The notes below the pieces were generated by a model that saw only the letters and a list, made by a program, of their open reading frames with translations, made no database searches and was not told the origin of the DNA. A program made the position numbers and the translations under genes. Below are positions 25,501 to 32,038 of a stretch of DNA of 34,764 nucleotides, one piece after another; positions within the stretch are counted from its first letter, which is position 1, and the number at the start of each line of letters is the position of its first letter. The stretch is from NCBI GenBank assembly GCA_946886545.1, contig CAMPIU010000001.1, positions 1-34,764 on the forward strand, in the 5' to 3' direction. The stretch is from an uncultured Flavobacteriales bacterium (GTDB lineage: Bacteria; Bacteroidota; Bacteroidia; Flavobacteriales; Crocinitomicaceae).

Positions 25501-25722
25501 AATTACAAATTCCAAACATTCATCCGGGGCCGTTGCTCCGCAGCAAAAACCATCCCTGTCAGTACTCGGACTTACCCAGTTCATGTAAGGACTCGCTGAC
25601 AAGTCAACATCAAAGGAAGGTGTTATTGAATCACAATATTGCGCGTTGGCAATAGTGGAGACGGAAATAAGGGCACCAAACAACAAATTCAGCACACCAT
25701 AGATTGGCATTCTAGTCTTCAT
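22579..25722 (-). CDS. large T9SS-secreted protein with SprB-like and PKD repeats and type B sorting domain
   Basis: 1047 residues. Signal peptide 1-27 (ends IANAQ). The N-terminal module, about 29-150, is cysteine-rich, with GFCCGATAPDECLEF (58-72) and FHLTFCKPGNN. SprB-like repeats in the middle have the form SCFGMTNGTAQVTMTGLTGP, SCFGGSDGSITVQATGGYGT and SCNGFNNGSIQTSVSGGTGS, each closing with a VTDxNGC-like turn. Two PKD domains follow (WDFGDGTISHDM and WHFGDDEMSY). The last 96 residues (952-1047) are a gliding-motility type C-terminal domain: FVPNAFTPDGDEFNN, MEIYNRWGELIFES and WDGSYGSG. This domain sends cargo through the type IX system to the surface or medium. A role in adhesion is inferred from the repeats only. 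It is a single-gene unit with its own terminator. Confidence 0.88.
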   Translation of the reverse strand: MKTRMPIYGVLNLLFGALISVSTIANAQYCDSITPSFDVDLSASPYMNWVSPSTDRDGFCCGATAPDECLEFVITLNPNAAAVVFNIASGAVPPGALFYQIDCGAPVAVGSPICLYGTGPFHLTFCKPGNNINTFSIETIPNPIFGPNLTLGDGCSDELWVQFYDESTITWNSINPGTLGSQNGLLSCTMACDTVLALNNSLAPPVVDYLVCGMAANGCTTEPICDTLSVNFAPTLTATILAPDTVLCPEELTVPAIAQASGGTPPYTYLWSNGVNTATTNLGVGTHTVSITDATNCIIRQATVTITQLPEPTINAGADIDVCLNYIGAITLSATASNTQGVLWSGGTGTFSPSDTSLVVDYYPGAGEFSTGIVQIQVGTVNNTGCPEVSDSTQIVFNPVLESVVIQTQDVSCFGMTNGTAQVTMTGLTGPYSFAFDGGAYNASNAASNLAPGIHTVSVLNSIGCDTLLSFEIYEPQPLQIGELDRNNVSCFGGSDGSITVQATGGYGTYSYEWNTNPVQSMETASGLVSGNYTVTVTDENGCTSNLSLMVGEPLPLVNNFNVTQPSCNGFNNGSIQTSVSGGTGSYQYNWNTGAITASINGLISGSYSVTITDSNGCILNQSAFVAQPAPLAMTISQDTAICPGTPVTIETQVGGGSSPYSFSWSPQSGNTNQLTVSPIVQTSYTCSATDINGCVVSSSATISMITLDPADIYATISDSIVCLGEDVTINGAYTGPDQTVVLSWTHCTSCPVIQTLTPSLTSTYTISGVNQCNQQITAEVTVMVINPPIVDLNPDLGTYCQGEYFSVSNSGTNDPLWTYTWDFGDGTISHDMVGVHVFNTPGQYAINLSIVNQYGCQSASSASGIVTINPQATASFTSDKLEVTTIDPEFHFTNTSQNASEYEWHFGDDEMSYVTNPTHSYDTYGEFTVTLNANNQYNCPDQAHLVVTVKPSFELFVPNAFTPDGDEFNNTFTAKGYGILETDFTMEIYNRWGELIFESHNMEIGWDGSYGSGTEQVQDGTYTWVIRFRDLTNTKHEKNGHLSLLR

Positions 25723-25989
25723 AACTCAAGTATTAAACACAACACTTCTTTGACGCAAAAAAAGTTGGAGCGTCTAATCAAACCGGCAAGCTATGTTTAT
25801 ATGATTTAGTCTATGAAAAACGACCACTGGTCTTTTGTTAAAACTTGTTTGACCACAAAATTCAATCAGCATCCATACCAAACCACAAAACAATTGTTGT
25901 ATCAATTAACCTTATGAATGAATATTTCACTGCTATAAATGAATATTCACAAGTAAAATTTCAGGGTGGGTGGTTCCAATCAAACAGGC
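25723..25989. other. intergenic region between the T9SS cargo gene and the serS terminator
   Basis: No gene is supported here. It should contain the promoter of the minus-strand 1047-residue protein, but no good TAnnTTTG box was seen. Small structures present are a 5-bp stem GACGC/GCGTC (25752-25774) and a GACCA-C-TGGTC hairpin flanked by AAAA/TTTT (about 25817-25835). ACCACAAAA and ATGAATATTCAC/ATGAATATTTCAC also occur as near-repeats. An open frame 25845-26048 on the plus strand overlaps the serS terminator and looks random. Confidence 0.5.
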
Positions 25990-26025
25990 AAAAAAAATCG
26001 CACAATGATTTCTCATCGCGCGATT
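25990..26025 (-). terminator. intrinsic terminator of serS
   Basis: A 13-bp stem pairs 25996-26008 with 26013-26025 (two G-T wobbles). The minus-strand loop is GAAA, a stable GNRA tetraloop, and it is followed by a run of T. It lies 20 nt beyond the serS stop. Confidence 0.92.
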
Positions 26026-26044
26026 GCTATTATAGCATTTTTAA

Positions 26045-27316
26045 CTAGTCAATTCGGGTAAAACCGGTATACTTATGAAGCACTTCCGGGATCTCAATTC
26101 CATCTAAGGTTTGATAATTTTCCATGATAGATGCCATGATTCGCGGAAGAGCTAAAGCAGAACCATTCAGCGTGTGCGCCAGGTGATTTTTCTTGTCACT
26201 CCCTTTAAAACGTAATTTCAAACGATTTGCCTGGAATGTATCAAAACGGGAACAAGAACTCACTTCCAACCATTTTTCCTGTGCTGCAGAAAACACTTCA
26301 AAATCATAAGTCATTGCAGATGCGAAACCTGTATCTCCCCCACAAAGGCGCAGAATACGGTAATGCAATCCCAATTTTTCAAGCAATCCTTTCACATGAT
26401 CAACCATTTCGGTTAAAGCACGATCTGTATTTTTCGGATGTTCAATACGCACGATTTCCACCTTGTCAAATTGATGCAAACGATTCAAACCTCTTACATG
26501 CGCACCGTAACTTCCTGCCTCTCTTCTGAAGCAAGGCGTATAACCTGTCATTTTAATTGAGAAATTCTCGTCCGGCAAAACTACATCGCGGTAAATATTT
26601 GTCAGGGGAACTTCTGCAGTCGGGATCATATATAAATCATCAACAGGCATGTAATACATTTGGCCTTCCTTATCCGGAAGTTGTCCTGTACCGTATGCAC
26701 TTGCTTCATTTACTACGTGAGGCACGATAAATTCTTCGTAACCCGCTTTCTCTGCTTCCTCCAAAAAGAATTGAATCAATGCCCGTTGCAATTTGGCACC
26801 TTTTCCTCTATAAACAGGGAAACCTGCTCCAGTGATCTTAACTCCCAATTCGAAATCGATCAAATCAAACTTTTTGGTCAATTCCCAATGAGGAAGAGCA
26901 TTCTTATGTAAAACAGCTGGTTCACCAACCACTTCAACTGTTTCATTATCCTCTTCGTTTTTACCGGCAACAACGAGATTATTCGGAACATTCGGAATTT
27001 GATAAAGCAACTGTGTAATTTCATCTTCCAGAGCATCTACCTGCACTTTCAGCTGACTCTCTTCTTGTTTTAAATCTGCTGTTTTAGCTTTGGCTGCTTC
27101 TGCCTCCGAAGTTTTACCGCTTTTGAAGAATTCACCAATTTCCTTTGCAATCTTATTCAATTCGGACGCGATAGACTCCATCGATGTTTTTGCTGCACGC
27201 CATTGCTGGTCTTTAGCAATAATTGCATCAATAGTCTCTGTCACATCAATGTTGCGCTTTTTTAGTGCTGTGATGATCTCATCACGTTCAGCGCGGATTT
27301 TGGTCATTTCTAACAT
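26045..27316 (-). CDS. serS: seryl-tRNA synthetase
   Basis: 423 residues, class II aminoacyl-tRNA synthetase that charges tRNA-Ser with serine in the cytoplasm. The N-terminal about 105 residues form the long antiparallel coiled coil that grips the tRNA (IRAERDEIITALKKR and KQEESQLKVQVDALEDEI). The catalytic core has IPTAEVPLTNIYRD (231-244), motif 2 around FRREAGSYGAHVRGLNRLHQ (263-282) and motif 3 NGSALALPR (384-392). The start MLEMTKIR fits the family. Between it and the rpmA terminator lies a leader hairpin at 27337-27354. Confidence 0.97.
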   Translation of the reverse strand: MLEMTKIRAERDEIITALKKRNIDVTETIDAIIAKDQQWRAAKTSMESIASELNKIAKEIGEFFKSGKTSEAEAAKAKTADLKQEESQLKVQVDALEDEITQLLYQIPNVPNNLVVAGKNEEDNETVEVVGEPAVLHKNALPHWELTKKFDLIDFELGVKITGAGFPVYRGKGAKLQRALIQFFLEEAEKAGYEEFIVPHVVNEASAYGTGQLPDKEGQMYYMPVDDLYMIPTAEVPLTNIYRDVVLPDENFSIKMTGYTPCFRREAGSYGAHVRGLNRLHQFDKVEIVRIEHPKNTDRALTEMVDHVKGLLEKLGLHYRILRLCGGDTGFASAMTYDFEVFSAAQEKWLEVSSCSRFDTFQANRLKLRFKGSDKKNHLAHTLNGSALALPRIMASIMENYQTLDGIEIPEVLHKYTGFTRID

Positions 27317-27336
27317 ACGAATTGAATTTGAGTGTT

Positions 27337-27354
27337 GGTTCGCAATGGCGAACC
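27337..27354 (-). promoter_or_regulatory. hairpin in the serS leader
   Basis: GGTTCGC (27337-27343) pairs exactly with GCGAACC (27348-27354) around a 4-nt loop, 20 nt before the serS ATG. No T run follows, so it is not a terminator. It may modulate translation or transcript stability. No promoter is clear, though TATGTTTT, one mismatch from TAnnTTTG, overlaps the end of the rpmA terminator upstream. Confidence 0.45.
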
Positions 27355-27380
27355 GGGTTTAAAAACTTGGTAAATTAAAA

Positions 27381-27423
27381 CATAAAAAAAGGCGAATTCC
27401 GAAAAACTTCGGAACTCGCCTTT
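27381..27423 (-). terminator. intrinsic terminator of the rplU-rpmA operon
   Basis: AAAGGCGAATTCCGAA (27388-27403) pairs with TTCGGAACTCGCCTTT (27408-27423) apart from one mismatch. Read on the minus strand it ends in seven T. It lies 24 nt beyond the rpmA stop. Confidence 0.93.
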
Positions 27424-27447
27424 ATCAAAATATGTACTATTATTCGA

Positions 27448-27717
27448 TTAAGCTTCCGCAGTTTCAAATGGAACTACCGATACAAACGAACGAGCATCTC
27501 TTTTCTTGCGGAATTCAACTGTTCCGTCAGTTAATGCGTATAATGTGTGGTCTTTTCCAATTCCAACATTTTCTCCTGGGTGGTGTGCAGTACCGCGTTG
27601 ACGAACAATAATGTTCCCAGCGATTGCAGCTTGTCCACCAAAAATTTTCACTCCTAGACGCTTGCTATGTGATTCGCGACCGTTTTTGGAACTACCGACT
27701 CCTTTTTTGTGTGCCAT
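27448..27717 (-). CDS. rpmA: 50S ribosomal protein L27
   Basis: 89 residues. Diagnostic L27 sequence: [40 protein letters not shown] and [20 protein letters not shown]. The N-terminal tail reaches the peptidyl transferase centre. It begins MAHKKG directly, without the cleavable extension found in Firmicutes. It is the second gene of the rplU-rpmA pair, separated from rplU by 36 bp that contain a 16-bp palindrome. Confidence 0.98.
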   Translation of the reverse strand: MAHKKGVGSSKNGRESHSKRLGVKIFGGQAAIAGNIIVRQRGTAHHPGENVGIGKDHTLYALTDGTVEFRKKRDARSFVSVVPFETAEA

Positions 27718-27734
27718 CTTTTCTAATTTTTTTA

Positions 27735-27750
27735 TCCGTCAGCTGACGGA
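27735..27750. repeat. GC-rich palindrome (leader hairpin) between rplU and rpmA
   Basis: TCCGTCAGCTGACGGA is a perfect 16-bp palindrome. On the sense strand it is followed by TAAAAAAATTAGAAAAG and then the rpmA ATG. It lacks the T run of a terminator. Length, position and the A-rich run that follows match the nuoC-nuoD palindrome at 17796-17811, which suggests a shared type of leader element. Confidence 0.6.
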
Positions 27751-27753
27751 GAA

Positions 27754-28065
27754 TTACCCTTTAATATCTGTGATTGTAATTTGTGTAAAAGATTGACGGT
27801 GACCGTTTCTTTTCACATATCCTTTTCTACGTTTCTTACGGAAAATGATAACTGTATCACCTTTAACGTGATCATTCACTTGAGCAGTAACTAATGCTCC
27901 TGCGATAGCTGGGGCGCCAATATTCACTTTTCCTCCGTTGTCAACCAATAAAACACGATCAAATTCTACTTTTGATCCTGCTTCAGCGTCTAAACGGTGT
28001 ACAAAGATTTTTTGGTCTTTTTGCACTTTAAATTGCTGCCCTGCTATTTCTACTATTGCGTACAT
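27754..28065 (-). CDS. rplU: 50S ribosomal protein L21
   Basis: 103 residues from the ATG at 28065 ([19 protein letters not shown]), the standard L21 N-terminus. A longer in-frame start at 28107 is rejected because the -7 promoter box (28096-28103) lies inside that extension. The C-terminal [20 protein letters not shown] and ITITDIKG are typical. L21 binds 23S rRNA in the large subunit. It is the first gene of the rplU-rpmA operon. Confidence 0.97.
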   Translation of the reverse strand: MYAIVEIAGQQFKVQKDQKIFVHRLDAEAGSKVEFDRVLLVDNGGKVNIGAPAIAGALVTAQVNDHVKGDTVIIFRKKRRKGYVKRNGHRQSFTQITITDIKG

Positions 28066-28095
28066 AACAGATGTTTTAAAATTTAATTTGGAGGG

Positions 28096-28103
28096 CAAAG
28101 ATA
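28096..28103 (-). promoter_or_regulatory. -7 box of the rplU-rpmA promoter
   Basis: On the minus strand the sequence is TATCTTTG, a perfect TAnnTTTG match 30 bp before the rplU ATG, giving a leader of about 25 nt. TTG triplets occur 11 and 14 bp upstream, closer than the usual 17-23 bp, so the -33 part is uncertain. Confidence 0.7.
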
Positions 28104-28212
28104 GCAAAGTTTTTCAACAATCCACCTGTTGCAATGAATTTTCTTTATTCCAAAAGAAAAAATTATCATTTCGGGATAAGTGGAAGATTATCCTCCTTCT
28201 ACCCGGGTAATT

Positions 28213-28234
28213 AAATTTGGGGAGTTCCAAATTT
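28213..28234 (-). terminator. possible terminator of the M43 protease gene
   Basis: AAATTTGG (28213-28220) pairs perfectly with CCAAATTT (28227-28234) around a 6-nt loop, 3 nt beyond the stop codon. The stem is AT-rich and the following tract on the minus strand is only AATTACCC, so termination would be weak. Confidence 0.4.
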
Positions 28235-28237
28235 CAA

Positions 28238-30313
28238 TTAATTCAGCACCAAAGGTAAGGAATATGAACCTTTCCCGCTGTTCAACCGCACAAAATAATA
28301 TCCCGAATCTAAACTTTTCAATGGAACCTGAATCGAATTTAAACCAACGATATCCCTTGCTTCAAAAACAATCCTTCCCTGAGCATCCAGCAATTGAATT
28401 CCATCCGGATTTAAACCTGCTTCCCATTTCAACAATACAAAGCCTTCTTTCTCTGCCGGATTCGGATAGATCTCAAACATATTCTCCGAACCTATCCCAC
28501 GCAAACCTAATTCGTTCAATTTCCCGATTCGTATATTGTCTAAAAAGAAATTGTTCCCTCCCTTCGACTCGAAACGGAATTTCAATTGGGTGTGATCCGT
28601 GAAGTTGATCGCCCCGTTGATAAATGCAGTATCACTGGCCCATTCGCTCAATGAAGCCGGAGTAAAAGGGGTTGACCATAACTGGCTTACCGATTTTAAG
28701 AAACTAGTCCCCGAGTAGGTCTTCTTAACCTGCCAGCTTGATCCGCAGTCATTCGAGATAAAAATCCGAAACAAATCCGCATCACTTACCGCTCTTTGTG
28801 CATAAGCCCAATCAAATGCAACTGCCAAACTTGAAAATCCGGATAAATCCAAGGGATCGGAAAAGAACTCATACACCTGGTTGGAGCCACCATCAAAATT
28901 ATTGATTTTAATCGCCTGATCACTTTGAAATCCGGAGCTGAAAATTTCCCAATTATACATTTGTCCAACTTCTCTTACATGCCACCTGCTTGAAAATACG
29001 GACAGATTATCTTCGAAACCTTCCGTGATTCCATGAGCTGATCCCTGAGCAGGAAGTACTGTGATATAATCAGTCAATGTGAGTTCCAATGTATCGGTTC
29101 CGTTACTGACCTTGATGGTCACATCATAAGTTCCTGCCTGATTGTACAACACGATTGCAGTATCATTTGTTACTGAACCCATCACCATTCCTGCTTCAAA
29201 ACTCCAGAGCCTGCTAATTACGCCATGTGATGAAACATCCTTGAACAAAACCGAATCTCCCTGGCAAATAACCCGTTTATCGGATTCAAACTTTGCTTCA
29301 CAGAGTTGATTTACCAAACCATCTGTTCCGGTGGCAGTTAGATTCGCTGGAGTCCATAAGTTATTTCGTTGTGCAATAGGTGAATTCAAGGCAGCATGCA
29401 TCCGCACTTTTTGTCCTTCTGTAAACATCAATGCACAATAGGCATAATCCATGTAATTCTGAACATTATCCAAACTGCTGCAAGAAGTTGCATTCAGGTT
29501 ACAGGAAGACCAGCCAATGGTATTTGGCGTGTCAGTTACCTCATCATCGTATGCACAATTGCCTGCATTTCCAACAGGCAAATAATAAAAGTCAGGAACA
29601 TTATTTCCTCCCCAAATATGATACAGATTCAGGTAATGACCAATTTCATGGGAAAGAACTGTTCTGCGGAAATAATCGGAAGTGCCAATTGTTCCTACGT
29701 AATCGTGACGCATAACAATTCCGTCCCATTCGGGAATGGTATCAGCAGCTGCGGGCATTAAAGCATGGCCGGCCAATCCGGCTGCATCAAAACAGACATA
29801 AATATTCAGGTACTTTTCCGGCGGCCAGTGGATCAGGCTTTTTACCTGGTGATCCCCGGGATAAGTCAGCGGAGAAACTGTTCGGGTAATTCCGGAAGTA
29901 CAATTCCCGTTTGGATCGATCTGGGCCAAACGGATCTCAATTTGTGCATCTGCGGCAATGGATTGAAAAGCGGAGACAATTTGATTCGTGTCCGGGTTTA
30001 ATTTCCGATATTGTAAATTCACCTGCTCAACTGCATCGTAGATTTGTGAATCATTGATGTTTTCCGGACCGTTGTTATGAATAATGTGAAACACTACCGG
30101 AATAATATAAGTTGCGCCGGATTTGGTGTGGTTTTCCTGGTATTGTTTGGTAAATGATTCCAATTTCTTCCTGGAGCGCAAATACGCCTGTTTGTATTCC
30201 GGATGTTCCTGAAACAATTTTTGTTCCATCTCGTCGCTTCCGCAGTGAAGCATTTCCTGTGCAAAAGAATTCGACAAAACTAAGGCTGCAATAAAGAAAA
30301 GAATTCCTTTCAT
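28238..30313 (-). CDS. T9SS-secreted M43 (pappalysin-type) zinc metalloprotease
   Basis: 691 residues. Signal peptide 1-19 (FFIAALVLSNSFAQ), a propeptide-like region to about 65, then the M43 catalytic domain. The zinc site is H222-E-x2-H226-x5-H232 (SHEIGHYLNLYH), with the catalytic glutamate E223 and a Met-turn at YMDYAYC (M288). A PKD-like domain follows (about 342-425), then a jelly-roll/choice-of-anchor-J-like domain (about 430-605, ITEGFEDN to NNFFLDNIRIGK). The last part, about 615-691, is a type A T9SS sorting domain (MFEIYPNPAEKEG, LDAQGRIVF, LDSGYYFVRL). It is expected to cross the outer membrane by type IX secretion and degrade extracellular protein. It has its own perfect -7 box. 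Confidence 0.9.
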   Translation of the reverse strand: MKGILFFIAALVLSNSFAQEMLHCGSDEMEQKLFQEHPEYKQAYLRSRKKLESFTKQYQENHTKSGATYIIPVVFHIIHNNGPENINDSQIYDAVEQVNLQYRKLNPDTNQIVSAFQSIAADAQIEIRLAQIDPNGNCTSGITRTVSPLTYPGDHQVKSLIHWPPEKYLNIYVCFDAAGLAGHALMPAAADTIPEWDGIVMRHDYVGTIGTSDYFRRTVLSHEIGHYLNLYHIWGGNNVPDFYYLPVGNAGNCAYDDEVTDTPNTIGWSSCNLNATSCSSLDNVQNYMDYAYCALMFTEGQKVRMHAALNSPIAQRNNLWTPANLTATGTDGLVNQLCEAKFESDKRVICQGDSVLFKDVSSHGVISRLWSFEAGMVMGSVTNDTAIVLYNQAGTYDVTIKVSNGTDTLELTLTDYITVLPAQGSAHGITEGFEDNLSVFSSRWHVREVGQMYNWEIFSSGFQSDQAIKINNFDGGSNQVYEFFSDPLDLSGFSSLAVAFDWAYAQRAVSDADLFRIFISNDCGSSWQVKKTYSGTSFLKSVSQLWSTPFTPASLSEWASDTAFINGAINFTDHTQLKFRFESKGGNNFFLDNIRIGKLNELGLRGIGSENMFEIYPNPAEKEGFVLLKWEAGLNPDGIQLLDAQGRIVFEARDIVGLNSIQVPLKSLDSGYYFVRLNSGKGSYSLPLVLN

Positions 30314-30339
30314 GTTTAATCAACTAGTAGTAAGTTGAA

Positions 30340-30347
30340 CAAAGATA
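30340..30347 (-). promoter_or_regulatory. -7 box of the M43 protease gene
   Basis: TATCTTTG on the minus strand matches TAnnTTTG exactly, 26 bp before the ATG at 30313. The implied leader is about 20 nt. No TTG is seen at 17-23 bp spacing. Confidence 0.6.
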
Positions 30348-30365
30348 AGGGTTTATATTTAAATG

Positions 30366-31661
30366 TTATCGCTTGTACAATGTAGCCAACAGTGGAATTT
30401 TACCCATAGGATTTGAAAATTCTATAAAAGAAAAGGTCCCTTGAAAATCTTCGCGCGTTCTCAATAAGGAAACCCCCGCATTTGTTTGATCGTATGATTC
30501 CTTCCATTCCTTGTAATGCGGATTTTTTCCAGAATAGGCGATCATATCAAGTAGAGATCCAAGCATAATCCCATCTAGTATATCAATCGCTTCCGATAAT
30601 TCAGCATAATCCCAGTGAATTTGCCATCTACCTAATAAACATGGGTCCGAATCAATACTTTTGGAATTATTAGTGATTATTAGTTCACTTCCCTCTTTTG
30701 TGTCTACCAAAATAGCTTTTCTAAAATCAAAAATTCCTCCAGTGCCAGTTAGAGGTCCGACAATATTTATACTATCTGGAATCTGGACGGGTTGGTAAAG
30801 GACTTCGTTATCAAAAGAAACTTTACAAATAAAACTCTCTTTACCATAAAGCATAAAACAGATTTCTCCATCCGGCACATCAGTATAATACTTTACAGGG
30901 TGAATTGCTTCAATAACCCGATTTGAATTCAGTACAAATTTTTGTCTGGAGAAAAGGTCTACCGGGAAATCAATTGGAACTTGATCTAGTTCTGCTTCTG
31001 CATTAATACTGTTCAAAGTGGTAGAATTATCCTTGTTTGACAAAAAGTAAAACCTTCCATCACGAAAGCCAATATAGCTTCCAACATCTTCGGAAGCAGA
31101 TACGATTTCTTTTTCTCGAATCAATTTCTTCTCCAAATCAATAACTGCAAGCCAAAATGTATTCTTTCTTAGAATATGTTTCGAAGAATAGATAACCATC
31201 AAATGGTTCTTATAAACTTGACACGTTACAAGTACATGATTTGTTTCCCTAAAATTATCCAATGCCAAATCTTTTATCTTCCCTTCCTCATTCAGGATCC
31301 TGCAGACCATTTGGGGTGGTAAGATTGGCCCGCTTATTCCTCCTAACATTAAAGTAAGCTTTAATTCAGGATGATAAGCCGTCATCTCCGGGAATCGAAG
31401 ATTATTGAATCCGTTCATAGTGCAACTAACTCCTACCTTAGCCGGAAGAGAATACTCTCTTATCAATTCATTATCAGCATTATAAAGTCTAGAAGTAGTC
31501 TTGCCCCAATTCATATTATTTGATGTAACTATCGAAAAGCCTCCATCTGAATAGGAAACTACTTTAACAAATTCATCTTTTTTATTCGAAAATGGGATCT
31601 CTTGCTGTCCGAATACAATGAAGCTTATCAAGCATATAATAATTGGCACTATTTTCTTCAT
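30366..31661 (-). CDS. secreted protein of unknown function
   Basis: 431 residues with a signal peptide (MKKIVPIIICLISFIVFGQ) and no lipobox or sorting domain. The mature part is mainly beta sequence of repeated short strands, such as YSDGGFSIVTSNN, LMVIYSSKHIL, WLAVIDLEKKLI and SYIGFRDGRFYFLSN. This could be a beta-propeller-like fold, but I do not recognise a family. The gene lies 52 bp upstream of the M43 protease, which has its own -7 box, so cotranscription is not required. No clear promoter or terminator was found for it. Confidence 0.6.
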   Translation of the reverse strand: MKKIVPIIICLISFIVFGQQEIPFSNKKDEFVKVVSYSDGGFSIVTSNNMNWGKTTSRLYNADNELIREYSLPAKVGVSCTMNGFNNLRFPEMTAYHPELKLTLMLGGISGPILPPQMVCRILNEEGKIKDLALDNFRETNHVLVTCQVYKNHLMVIYSSKHILRKNTFWLAVIDLEKKLIREKEIVSASEDVGSYIGFRDGRFYFLSNKDNSTTLNSINAEAELDQVPIDFPVDLFSRQKFVLNSNRVIEAIHPVKYYTDVPDGEICFMLYGKESFICKVSFDNEVLYQPVQIPDSINIVGPLTGTGGIFDFRKAILVDTKEGSELIITNNSKSIDSDPCLLGRWQIHWDYAELSEAIDILDGIMLGSLLDMIAYSGKNPHYKEWKESYDQTNAGVSLLRTREDFQGTFSFIEFSNPMGKIPLLATLYKR

Positions 31662-31714
31662 GATTTCTTGGTATTGCTAAGATGGGAATTGTAAAAGATT
31701 TGGTTTTTCAAAAC

Positions 31715-31751
31715 AAAAAACCCCGATCCGTATGTACGGGATCAGGGTTTT
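31715..31751 (-). terminator. intrinsic terminator of the 55-codon membrane-protein gene
   Basis: About 15 base pairs connect 31717-31731 with 31736-31751 around loop ATGT (one bulged base, one wobble). Read on the minus strand the stem runs into TTTTTTGTTTTG. It is 20 nt beyond the stop at 31772. Confidence 0.9.
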
Positions 31752-31771
31752 CCATTAAATATGTTTGCAAA

Positions 31772-31939
31772 CTACTTTGCTTCTGAATCTTCTTCTTTTT
31801 CAAACACACGTTTCGGACGCATTTGTTGGCTGATTCCCAATGAAATCCAAAAAGGAAGAACAAATCCCATTAAGAATAACAACATCCAAAATGCCATACC
31901 TCCAATCAAAAGAAACAATACGATACCGAAAACGCTCAT
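31772..31939 (-). CDS. small membrane protein, 55 residues, function unknown
   Basis: A short gene from ATG at 31939 to TAG at 31772-31774. The product begins MSVFGIVLFLLIGGMAFW, continues through MLLFLMGFVLPFWISLGI (together one long or two closely spaced membrane helices, residues about 4-36), and ends with a charged tail QQMRPKRVFEKEEDSEAK. Hydrophobic core then basic then acidic tail is strongly protein-like, and a strong terminator follows 20 nt after the stop. It sits 89 bp downstream of batD on the same strand. The family is not recognised. A bat-related role is only inferred from position. Confidence 0.7.
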   Translation of the reverse strand: MSVFGIVLFLLIGGMAFWMLLFLMGFVLPFWISLGISQQMRPKRVFEKEEDSEAK

Positions 31940-32018
31940 GATGTACTAATTTGTGTTTTGTGGGGTAAAAGTAGTAAAAAAATCAAAAGTGGATCTTTTT
32001 TGAAACAAATATTCGCAC

Positions 32019-32038
32019 AAAAAAGACTTTAAGAAGTC
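32019..32038 (-). terminator. weak terminator overlapping the batD stop
   Basis: GACTT (32025-32029) pairs with AAGTC (32034-32038) around TAAG. On the minus strand the stem is followed by six T. The TAA stop codon of batD (32029-32031) lies within the hairpin. With only 5 bp, part of the transcripts may read through into the small gene at 31939. Confidence 0.35.

Noticed and set aside
25845..26048. 67-codon open frame on the plus strand
   Set aside because: It overlaps the serS terminator hairpin, has random-looking composition and no promoter or terminator of its own.
28066..28107. N-terminal extension of rplU
   Set aside because: The extension contains the -7 promoter box, and L21 proteins begin at MYAIVE.
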